This document shows positions 8,384 to 14,148 of a stretch of 14,369 nucleotides of DNA, in pieces. The stretch is taken from contig DAKU01000122.1 of assembly GCA_002508425.1 (NCBI GenBank), positions 136-14,504 on the forward strand, read 5' to 3'. The first letter of the stretch is position 1, and every line of letters begins with the position of its first letter. Position numbers and translations under genes: made by a program. The notes beneath the pieces are model-generated. The model searched no databases, was not told where the DNA came from, and saw nothing but the letters and a program-made list of their open reading frames with translations. The stretch comes from Methanosarcinaceae archaeon UBA470 (lineage in GTDB: Archaea; Halobacteriota; Methanosarcinia; Methanosarcinales; Methanosarcinaceae).

Positions 8384-8436
8384 CCTTGAAACTAAAATAA
8401 TTAAAATGATAGAAAAAATTAGGTAATAGAAAAAAT
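8384..8436 (-). terminator. Possible oligo-T terminator between polyprenyl synthase and radical SAM gene
   Basis: Read on the minus strand, the gap has two copies of ATTTTTTCTAT (8426-8436 and 8409-8419) and further T runs directly after the polyprenyl synthase stop codon. Archaeal intrinsic termination relies on T tracts rather than hairpins, so partial termination here is plausible. An AT-rich element around 8394-8404 could also serve as a promoter for the radical SAM gene. Confidence 0.3.
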
Positions 8437-9299
8437 CATATTCTCTTTGGCAGCAGATCAACTGTTATATGATTTGTGATAAGAAGCAGTTTTTCCCTTG
8501 CGTCACATGGCCTGAAAGTACTTAGCAGTTCTTTGGCAAATCCCACATATTTGTGAACCTCTGCAATAGTCATTTCTAACACTTCTTCACGCCCCATGGT
8601 ACGACTGTATATATGAGGCAATGTAACCGACTCTTGTGTAGACTTTTTGTCATCCAGTTCTTCAAGGAATTCGAGAAGATCATCTACTATCTGATATGCT
8701 ATACCCATATTTTCCCCGAAAGCGTGGAACCTCAGAGCCTCGTCCTTACCACATCCTGCAATGTAGGCACCGATAGCTGCACTAGATGCAAAAAGAGAAG
8801 CTGTTTTTTTATTTATGCACTCGAAATAGTTCTTCTGCCTGAATTCCTCATCCACACTTCTAACATCAATTGTTTCCCCTTCTGCCATGTGCATTCCTGC
8901 ACTGCCGAACTCAGAAACAGCATCATTCCCATAAGGAGAAATAAGTGTGGTTGCCTTTGATATTAAGAAATCACCACAAAGTAGTGCGGCAGCAACCCCG
9001 TATTTCTCATGTGCCGAAGGCATTCCCCTTCTGAGTATACCCCCATCAAGAAGATCATCATGTACAAGAGAAGCAGAATGTATCAGTTCAATGGCAAGTG
9101 CAGCATCGATACTTCTGTCCTTGTCACCACCGCATACCTCTGTGGAAAGCATGAGAATCAGAGGCCTTATTTTTTTTCCACCTGAGCTGCATACATGATT
9201 TAACATCTTCTTCATATAGGAAGAGTCATCCATATCCTGGATAAGATCAGTAAGCGCTAAATTGATCTGCCTATACTCATCGAAATCCTCTACTCTCAT
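8436..9299 (-). CDS. Trans-polyprenyl diphosphate synthase, probably geranylfarnesyl (C25) type
   Basis: Condenses isopentenyl diphosphate units into an all-trans chain in the cytoplasm. It has 287 residues, an all-helical polyprenyl synthetase. Visible motifs: GGKKIRP (40-46, diphosphate binding), first aspartate-rich motif DDLLD (81-85), LRRG (89-92), KT (165-166), and second motif YQIVDDLLE (202-210), whose last aspartate is glutamate. The canonical G-K-x-T loop after it is replaced by STQESVTLP. The residue five positions before the first motif is alanine (A76), a small side chain that fits products longer than C20. From memory, the characterised geranylfarnesyl diphosphate synthase of Methanosarcina mazei also lies beside the ATP synthase operon; its C25 product feeds methanophenazine. 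The start is ATG at 9299 with GGAAAG upstream. Confidence 0.85.
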   Translation of the reverse strand: MRVEDFDEYRQINLALTDLIQDMDDSSYMKKMLNHVCSSGGKKIRPLILMLSTEVCGGDKDRSIDAALAIELIHSASLVHDDLLDGGILRRGMPSAHEKYGVAAALLCGDFLISKATTLISPYGNDAVSEFGSAGMHMAEGETIDVRSVDEEFRQKNYFECINKKTASLFASSAAIGAYIAGCGKDEALRFHAFGENMGIAYQIVDDLLEFLEELDDKKSTQESVTLPHIYSRTMGREEVLEMTIAEVHKYVGFAKELLSTFRPCDAREKLLLITNHITVDLLPKRI

Positions 9300-9328
9300 A
9301 TTTCATCTTTCCACGATTTTGTTTTTTA

Positions 9329-9340
9329 CTATTCGAATAG
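9329..9340. repeat. 12-bp perfect palindrome between ccmE and the polyprenyl synthase gene
   Basis: CTATTCGAATAG is its own reverse complement. It starts two bases after the ccmE stop codon and ends about 30 bases before the polyprenyl synthase ATG. It may be an operator or a small hairpin separating the two genes; no family is recognised. Confidence 0.45.
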
Positions 9341-9342
9341 CA

Positions 9343-9723
9343 TTACTGAGTGTATTTAGAAGGGCAACCCATTACAATTTGGTGCGCTTCTATCTTCTGA
9401 GCAGAGACCATGGTTCCAGTTAAACTGATACCCTGCCCTTCAGTAAAGCTTGCAGGCAAATCACCGGTATATTCCACCTCGATCTCAGAAACATGATCTT
9501 CTACATCTACCAATAAAAAAGTAATTACACCTGGTGATACCTGTAAAGTCCCATTCTTTATAGTACCCATGGTATTGACCTCATTTCCTATATGGCCTTG
9601 GGGGTCATTTGTTAGTTGAGATATCATAGAATAGCCTTGGGACAAATCAAGCCCCCATAGACCTATCACCGCAACCAATATTACGAATAGGATAGCTACA
9701 ATAGTTTTTTGCTGTTTTTCCAT
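9343..9723 (-). CDS. ccmE: Cytochrome c maturation heme chaperone CcmE (CxxxY type)
   Basis: Receives heme from the CcmABCD exporter and hands it to the CcmF cytochrome c synthase on the outer face of the membrane. It has 126 residues: a short cytoplasmic N-terminus, one membrane anchor (about 8-24), then an OB-fold beta domain with the pattern TMGTIKNGTLQ, ITFLLVDVEDHVSEIEVEYTG shown here as ITFLLVDVED, LPASFTEGQGISLTGTM and IEAHQIVMGCPSKY. The heme-binding residue is cysteine C120 in CPSKY (120-124), not the histidine of the classical HxxxY motif; this CxxxY form is known from archaea and some sulfate reducers. The preceding 42-codon gene is CcmD-like, 7 bases upstream. Genes ccmA, B, C and F are not in the window. 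Confidence 0.9.
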   Translation of the reverse strand: MEKQQKTIVAILFVILVAVIGLWGLDLSQGYSMISQLTNDPQGHIGNEVNTMGTIKNGTLQVSPGVITFLLVDVEDHVSEIEVEYTGDLPASFTEGQGISLTGTMVSAQKIEAHQIVMGCPSKYTQ

Positions 9724-9730
9724 ACCTAAC

Positions 9731-9859
9731 TCAATTCCTGCCCACTTTCTTAAGTATGTTTAGTTCACGTTGCAAATGGAAGTAAGTCCTCATCATATAC
9801 AGGACATATAAAAGTATAACTATCCAAGTTATAAAAAAGGCAATAAGGAAAGCTTCCAC
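9731..9859 (-). CDS. ccmD: CcmD-like small membrane protein
   Basis: A short gene found by translating the reverse strand by hand: 42 codons from GTG at 9859 to TGA at 9731. The peptide starts MEAFLIAFFITWIVILLYV, one membrane helix (about 3-23), followed by a short charged cytoplasmic tail, RTYFHLQRELNILKKVGRN. Helix first, then an arginine and the E-L-x-x-L-K pattern, is how CcmD proteins look; in bacteria CcmD holds CcmE and CcmC at the ABC transporter during release of heme-loaded CcmE. AGGGTGATAA upstream of the GTG is a good Shine-Dalgarno match. Only 7 bases separate it from ccmE, so the pair is almost certainly co-translated. The family is too short for sequence alone to prove homology; context makes it likely. 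Confidence 0.72.
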   Translation of the reverse strand: MEAFLIAFFITWIVILLYVLYMMRTYFHLQRELNILKKVGRN

Positions 9860-9981
9860 TTTATCACCCTAATAGCATACCAATCATCTATGAACAAATG
9901 CCCATACATCATAGTTACATGTCCGGATCTTTACGTAATACAACTAATTATTAATATGGGTTAGTGAGTATAGACACATCC

Positions 9982-9989
9982 TATTTAAG
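9982..9989 (+). promoter_or_regulatory. ahbD: TATA box of the heme operon
   Basis: TATTTAAG matches the archaeal box A. A start of transcription about 25 bases downstream falls at 10009-10011, exactly where the leader stem-loop begins. Confidence 0.5.
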
Positions 9990-10008
9990 GCGATTGACAG
10001 GAAAGATG

Positions 10009-10054
10009 AAGTGTCAAAAGTATTCACTGAACTTAAATTGTGAATTTGACATTT
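10009..10054 (+). promoter_or_regulatory. Stem-loop in the 5' leader of the heme operon
   Basis: AAGTGTCAAA (10009-10018) can pair with TTTGACATTT (10045-10054; one G-U pair), and TTCAC (10023-10027) with GTGAA (10040-10044), leaving a 4-base bulge and a 12-base loop. The structure would stand at the very 5' end of the predicted transcript and would bury the GTG at 10040, which argues against that triplet as the ahbD start. As DNA it could also be an operator. No known riboswitch class is recognised. Confidence 0.5.
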
Positions 10055-10084
10055 AAAAACAAAACAAATACATTTGAGATGAGT

Positions 10085-11173
10085 ATGGAACCGAATATGG
10101 AGCCTTCATTCAAACCACCCAGATTAATTGCATGGGAACTGACGGCTGGTTGTAACCTAGCATGCAAGCATTGCAGAGGTGCCTCTACTTCACAAGTTCC
10201 TGAAGGGGAACTGAATACTAAGGAAGCAAAACATTTCATAGATGAAATAGTAGAGATGGGAAATCCTATTTTGATCCTTAGTGGAGGGGAGCCCCTCGTA
10301 AGAAAAGACATCTACGAACTTGCTCATTACGGTACTGAAAAAGGACTAAGAGTAGCTCTTGCCACAAATGGTACCCTTGTTAATGCTGAAGTTGCAAAAA
10401 AACTTCTTGAAGCAGGTGTTAAGAGAGTGAGTGTAAGCCTAGATGGTGCTACAGCTGAGTCACATGATGAGTTCCGCTGTGTTCCTGGTGCTTTTAATGG
10501 ATCAATGAAAGGTATAGAAGCATTAAAAAATGCAGGCATAGGTTTCCAGATAAACACTACCATTACAAAAAGGAATGTTGATGAGATACCCCGTATCTTA
10601 AAAATGGCTGAAGAAATAGGGGCTGAAGCACTGCATATATTCCTGCTTGTACCTACCGGTCGGGGAAAAGAACTGAAAAACGAAGAAATAGCACCTGTTG
10701 AATATGAACGCATTCTTAATTGGTTCTATGAACAGCAAAAATCAACAAAGATTCAACTAAAGGCAACATGCGCACCTCATTATTTCCGTATAATGCGCCA
10801 GCGTGCAAAAAAAGAAGGTGTGGAGATATCAGTCAAAACACATGGATACGAAGCAATGACAAAAGGATGCCTTGGTGGCACAGGATTTTGCTTTGTTTCC
10901 AGTATCGGAGAAGTGTACCCCTGCGGATACCTGCCAGCACTCGCGGGAAACATAAAGCAGCAACCCTTCAGAGAGATCTGGGATAATGCCCAGGTATTCA
11001 GGGACCTGCGGGATACTTCAAAATTGAAAGGGAAATGTGGAAGATGCGAGTTCAAAGAAGTCTGCAGCGGATGCAGAGCTAGAGCCTATGCAGCTACAGG
11101 TGACTATCTAGCCGAAGAACCATACTGCATTTACATACCTAAAAACGAGGATTCAAATGATCCAGCTAGATGA
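10085..11173 (+). CDS. ahbD: Radical SAM heme b synthase AhbD
   Basis: Last enzyme of the siroheme-dependent pathway: it oxidatively decarboxylates the two propionates of Fe-coproporphyrin III to the vinyl groups of heme b. With the start at 10085 it has 362 residues. RLIAWELTAGCNLACKHC carries the SAM cluster cysteines (C23, C27, C30); GGE is at 67-69. A full SPASM domain follows with C262, C269, C280, C318, C321, C327, C330 and C348. The signatures GCLGGTGFCF and CRARAYAATGDYLAEEPYC are those of AhbD, not AhbC or NirJ. The start is uncertain: GTG 10040 lacks a Shine-Dalgarno site and sits in a stem-loop; ATG 10079, 10085 or 10097 are possible, and I prefer 10085 (GAG 6 bases upstream). It overlaps ahbA by 17 bases. 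Confidence 0.93.
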   Translation: MEPNMEPSFKPPRLIAWELTAGCNLACKHCRGASTSQVPEGELNTKEAKHFIDEIVEMGNPILILSGGEPLVRKDIYELAHYGTEKGLRVALATNGTLVNAEVAKKLLEAGVKRVSVSLDGATAESHDEFRCVPGAFNGSMKGIEALKNAGIGFQINTTITKRNVDEIPRILKMAEEIGAEALHIFLLVPTGRGKELKNEEIAPVEYERILNWFYEQQKSTKIQLKATCAPHYFRIMRQRAKKEGVEISVKTHGYEAMTKGCLGGTGFCFVSSIGEVYPCGYLPALAGNIKQQPFREIWDNAQVFRDLRDTSKLKGKCGRCEFKEVCSGCRARAYAATGDYLAEEPYCIYIPKNEDSNDPAR

Positions 11174-11612
11174 AACCGATAAAAAAATCCTCAACCTTAC
11201 ACAGCTAGATTTCCCCTTGGATGCACATCCATTTAAGGTACTGGCAAATAAGATAGGCATCACTGAGGGAGAAGTGATAAGTCGCATGCAGCGTCTTCAC
11301 GACGAAGGTGCTGTAAGACGTATAGGACCTATAATAAACAGTAAAGGAACAGGCCGTGTAGGTACACTCGTTGCCTTAAAGGCGCCAGAAGATCAAATTG
11401 ATCAGATCGCAGAAAAAATAAACTCCTACCCCGAAGTATCACACAACTACCTGCGCCCTGGAGAGTACAATGTATGGTTCACGCTTTCTGCGCCCAATAG
11501 AGAGCGTCTGGATGAAATACTTAATGAACTGAAAAAAGAAGTTAAATGTCCAATGATGGACATGCCCACAACTCACCTGTTCAAGATAGGAGTTAATTTC
11601 AAAATTAAGTGA
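11157..11612 (+). CDS. ahbA: Siroheme decarboxylase alpha subunit AhbA
   Basis: One subunit of the AhbA/AhbB enzyme that removes the C12 and C18 acetate carboxyls of siroheme to give 12,18-didecarboxysiroheme. It has 151 residues: an Lrp/AsnC-like winged helix (about 3-60), in which the recognition helix region reads GEVISRMQRLHDEGAVRRIG, shown shortened as GEVISRMQRLHDEGAVR, and a RAM-like ferredoxin fold (about 65-151) with HNYLRPGEYNVWFTL (96-110), the substrate-pocket signature seen in AhbA/NirD-type proteins. It is often misannotated as a transcription regulator. ATG at 11157 has GAGGA 6 bases upstream and overlaps ahbD by 17 bases. Its partner gene follows after 4 bases. The alpha/beta naming of the pair is from sequence resemblance and is less certain than the family. 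Confidence 0.87.
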   Translation: MIQLDETDKKILNLTQLDFPLDAHPFKVLANKIGITEGEVISRMQRLHDEGAVRRIGPIINSKGTGRVGTLVALKAPEDQIDQIAEKINSYPEVSHNYLRPGEYNVWFTLSAPNRERLDEILNELKKEVKCPMMDMPTTHLFKIGVNFKIK

Positions 11613-11616
11613 TGCT

Positions 11617-12081
11617 ATGGAAATTACAGAAACACAAAAAAAGATACTTCTTCTGACACAGGAAGGAATACCAATTACTTCATCCCCTTACCATGACATT
11701 GCACAACACCTTGGCATAACTGAAGAAGAAGTTGTTAAGCAAATCACTCTTATGCAGCAACATGGCATAATAAGAAGATTTGGCGTATCCATAGGCCACA
11801 GGGATATCGGGATAACTGCTAATGCAATGTGTGTCTGGAATGTCCCGGATGAAAAAGTAGAAGATGTTGGCAAGCTTATGGCATCCATAGATGATGTGAC
11901 GCATTGTTATGCCAGACCCCGCCATCCTGGATGGCCATATAATCTTTTCACGATGGTGCACTCTTATTCTCGTGAAGACTGCCTTGATATAGCCAAAGAG
12001 ATATCAGAGGTCACAGGCATAGATGACTACAAAGTTATGTTCAGTGAAAAAGAGTTCAAAAAAACAGGCATTAGATTATAA
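11617..12081 (+). CDS. ahbB: Siroheme decarboxylase beta subunit AhbB
   Basis: Second subunit of siroheme decarboxylase, acting with AhbA in the cytoplasm. It has 154 residues with the same two-part plan: winged helix (about 3-58) and RAM-like domain with HCYARPRHPGWPYNLFTMVH (96-115), here the diagnostic WPYNLFTMVH pocket of AhbB-type proteins. The two proteins are clearly paralogues (both have the G-I-T-E-x-E-V and R-R-x-G patterns at the same place), consistent with a heterodimer. The ATG at 11617 follows the ahbA stop by 4 bases, with AAGTGAT upstream. A second ATG overlapping the ahbA stop (11612) is out of frame. About 43 bases separate it from the next reliable start, still within one operon. 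Confidence 0.88.
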   Translation: MEITETQKKILLLTQEGIPITSSPYHDIAQHLGITEEEVVKQITLMQQHGIIRRFGVSIGHRDIGITANAMCVWNVPDEKVEDVGKLMASIDDVTHCYARPRHPGWPYNLFTMVHSYSREDCLDIAKEISEVTGIDDYKVMFSEKEFKKTGIRL

Positions 12082-12124
12082 TTACTACTAACACCAAATG
12101 CTCAGACCTATACCGGAGAATATC

Positions 12125-12796
12125 ATGCCAGAGAATAAGAGTTTCCTTCCACTGATGATCGATCTGCATGGCAGGAAAGTGGTAATCTTTGGCGGTGGAT
12201 CTGTCGGGGAAAGAAAAGCTGAATTGTTTTGTGAATATGCCAACACTTTGGTAGTGAGTAAGACTTTTTCTCAAAAGCTCATTGAGCTTCAAATGCAGGA
12301 ATCTGTAATCTTGATACAAATGGATGTTGGTTCCATTTCAGACAATGAGATCATGGAGTTTATAGATGGCGCATTCCTTGTAATACCTGCTACCAGCAAC
12401 AAACTGATAAATGATAGAATCACATCCATTGCAAAGTCCCGAAACATATTGACCAATCAGGTAGACACTATCGGCGAAGTTACTATACCAGCTGTGATCC
12501 ACCGAGGAGATCTTGTTATAGGCATCTCTACTACTGGTTCAAGTCCAGCTTTTTCAAGATATGTCCGCCAGCGTATTGAAAAGGTCATTACCCCGGAATA
12601 CGAGCAAATGATATCATTGCAGAATGACATTCGAACATATCTTAAGGAACATGTGGAAGACCAAAAACAGCGAAAATCAATTCTCTGGGGAGTGCTGGAA
12701 GATGATATTGTCTGGAGAGAGATCTCAGAATCATACGATAAAGCGTATAAGAGAGCGTATGATATAGTACAGGAAAAAATCAATAAGAAAGATTGA
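12125..12796 (+). CDS. sirC: Precorrin-2 dehydrogenase (siroheme synthase, SirC/Met8-like)
   Basis: NAD-dependent oxidation of precorrin-2 to sirohydrochlorin, supplying siroheme to AhbA/B. It has 223 residues from the start chosen here. The N-terminal Rossmann fold reads FLPLMIDLHGRKVVIFGGGS with the glycine motif GGGSVGERKA (23-32); then N111 and D114 in ILTNQVD (the aspartate matches the catalytic residue position of the family), and the GDLVIGISTTGSSPAFSRYV signature before the helical C-terminal dimerisation part. No uroporphyrinogen methyltransferase domain is fused, so it is unlike full CysG. The longest frame starts at 12098, but ATG 12125 has CGGAG 8 bases upstream and brings the N-terminus to family length. 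Whether it also inserts iron, as Met8p does, is not visible. Confidence 0.88.
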   Translation: MPENKSFLPLMIDLHGRKVVIFGGGSVGERKAELFCEYANTLVVSKTFSQKLIELQMQESVILIQMDVGSISDNEIMEFIDGAFLVIPATSNKLINDRITSIAKSRNILTNQVDTIGEVTIPAVIHRGDLVIGISTTGSSPAFSRYVRQRIEKVITPEYEQMISLQNDIRTYLKEHVEDQKQRKSILWGVLEDDIVWREISESYDKAYKRAYDIVQEKINKKD

Positions 12797-12800
12797 TATC

Positions 12801-12845
12801 ATGGAACCACACTCCCATATCTCACACATGGAACCAAGCCATTAG
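12801..12845 (+). CDS. Possible histidine-rich 14-residue leader peptide before hemA
   Basis: ATG at 12801 opens 14 codons, MEPHSHISHMEPSH, then TAG at 12843. Five of 14 residues are histidine, and MEP-x(n)-H occurs twice because of a 10-base direct repeat (12800-12809 and 12827-12836). It lies between the sirC stop (12796) and the hemA Shine-Dalgarno site (12853). No clear Shine-Dalgarno of its own is visible; coupling to sirC is possible. It may be chance. Confidence 0.2.
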   Translation: MEPHSHISHMEPSH

Positions 12846-12863
12846 CAACAATGGAGGTGCACA

Positions 12864-14135
12864 TTGACAGAGATAAACAGCATGGTTATAACCCATTCCA
12901 AAGCCAGCATAGAGGAAATGGAAAGGTCCTGGAAAGGGGATCTTGAAGAAGTTCTTAGAAATCTTTATTCTAATGAGTTTGTCCACGAATGTGTGGTGAT
13001 GAAGACCTGTAACCGCATAGAGATATATGTGGTTTCCCCAAAGGGGAGCAGTGTGCTGTTCAATTTTGCAAAAAGCATGGCTTTTCCCTTGCAGGTAGTT
13101 GAGTTCCGGGACCACCAGGAATCACTCTTACACCTTTTAAGGCTTGCTTGCGGACTGGAATCTATGATAGTTGGCGAGGACCAGATCCTTGGGCAGATAA
13201 GAGACATGTACCTCCTTGCAAAAAAAGTGGGCACTACCGGAAGAATACTTGATACCGCGTTCAGCAAGGCCATACAAGTAGGTAAACGAGTCCGCACAGA
13301 GACCGAAGTAAATAGAGGTGCGGTGTCCATTGGTTCAGCTGCTGTAGACTTGGCTGAAATGGTGTTGGGGGGCCTAGAAGGAAAAATGGTGCTTGTGATA
13401 GGCACCGGCGAGATGGGAACCCTTGTAACCAGGGCACTTGCTCATAGGGAAATGGACCTCATATATATAGCAAATCGCACTTTTGAAAAAGCCCGTGATC
13501 TGGCAGATAGCATGGGCGGTCATGCAGTACGTTTTGAGAACCTGTCCGAGCATGTAAGGAAGGCGGATGTAGTTATTAGCGCCACATCTGCACCCCATTA
13601 TGTACTGAGAAAATCTTTAATAGAAGAGATAATGAAGGGCCGTGACAGAGAGCTCCTGCTAATCGATATCGCCAACCCCAGAGATATAGAATCAAGTGTT
13701 GCAGATATAGACCACGTTAAACTCTACAACATTGATAGTTTAAGGATCATAAACGAAAGAAGTCTTGCACAACGCAAAGAGGAAGCAAAGAGGGCAGAAA
13801 AAATTGTGGAGGAGGAGCTGTGCCTGCTTCTGAAGCAGTACAAACAGCAGAAAGCCGACCATATAGTTTCTGCCATTTATGCCAATGTATATAATGTAAG
13901 GAAACAGGAAAAAGAGCGTGCAGCGACTAAACTACGTGCCTACCATACGATAGGTGAAATTGAGAACAAAGTGCTGGATGACCTTACACACTCCATAGTT
14001 AACAAGATATTAGCAGAACCCACAAAAGTATTACGCTCTGCTGCAGAAAAGAATGATGATGAATTGTTGGATGTAGTTTCAAGGTTATTCAACATTGATA
14101 AGACCCAGGAAACGAATAATAACAAATGCAAGTGA
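12864..14135 (+). CDS. hemA: Glutamyl-tRNA reductase
   Basis: NADPH-dependent reduction of glutamyl-tRNA(Glu) to glutamate-1-semialdehyde, the first committed step of tetrapyrrole synthesis by the C5 route. It has 423 residues: catalytic domain with the nucleophilic cysteine C49 in MKTCNRIEIY and the GLESMIVGEDQILGQ signature (97-111), NADPH-binding Rossmann domain with VIGTGEMG (178-185), then a long helical dimerisation spine (about 300-415). I accept the TTG start at 12864: GGAGGTG lies 4 bases upstream, and the resulting N-terminus MTEINSMVITHSKA matches what I recall of Methanosarcina homologues; the first in-frame ATG (12882) is 22 bases from the site. It is the usual control point of the pathway. 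HemB follows after 13 bases. Confidence 0.95.
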   Translation: MTEINSMVITHSKASIEEMERSWKGDLEEVLRNLYSNEFVHECVVMKTCNRIEIYVVSPKGSSVLFNFAKSMAFPLQVVEFRDHQESLLHLLRLACGLESMIVGEDQILGQIRDMYLLAKKVGTTGRILDTAFSKAIQVGKRVRTETEVNRGAVSIGSAAVDLAEMVLGGLEGKMVLVIGTGEMGTLVTRALAHREMDLIYIANRTFEKARDLADSMGGHAVRFENLSEHVRKADVVISATSAPHYVLRKSLIEEIMKGRDRELLLIDIANPRDIESSVADIDHVKLYNIDSLRIINERSLAQRKEEAKRAEKIVEEELCLLLKQYKQQKADHIVSAIYANVYNVRKQEKERAATKLRAYHTIGEIENKVLDDLTHSIVNKILAEPTKVLRSAAEKNDDELLDVVSRLFNIDKTQETNNNKCK

Positions 14136-14148
14136 CAGAAGTGATCAA

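Larger units (their letters stand above)
9860..10084. promoter_or_regulatory. Divergent intergenic regulatory region (ccmD-ccmE side / heme operon side)
   Basis: About 225 bases without a gene between two divergently read operons. For the plus strand, TATTTAAG (9982-9989) is a good box A, predicting transcription start near 10009-10011. For the minus strand, an AT-rich element around 9943-9955 (ATTAATAATTA) may serve the ccm side, more weakly. A stem-loop lies at 10009-10054. A 24-codon open frame at 9890-9964 has no Shine-Dalgarno site and is probably chance. Confidence 0.5.

Noticed and set aside
9890..9964. 24-codon plus-strand frame in the divergent intergenic region
   Set aside because: No Shine-Dalgarno site, lies upstream of the predicted transcription start of the heme operon, and no recognisable feature apart from two cysteines.
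10040..10084. GTG at 10040 as the ahbD start
   Set aside because: No Shine-Dalgarno, AT-rich codons unlike the gene body, and the triplet lies inside the leader stem-loop.
11157..12081. Two tandem Lrp/AsnC transcription regulators
   Set aside because: The winged-helix fold is there, but the RAM-like domains carry the AhbA/AhbB signatures and the genes lie inside a heme operon between ahbD and sirC.
12098..12124. ATG at 12098 as the start of the precorrin-2 dehydrogenase
   Set aside because: No Shine-Dalgarno there, whereas CGGAG stands 8 bases before ATG 12125.
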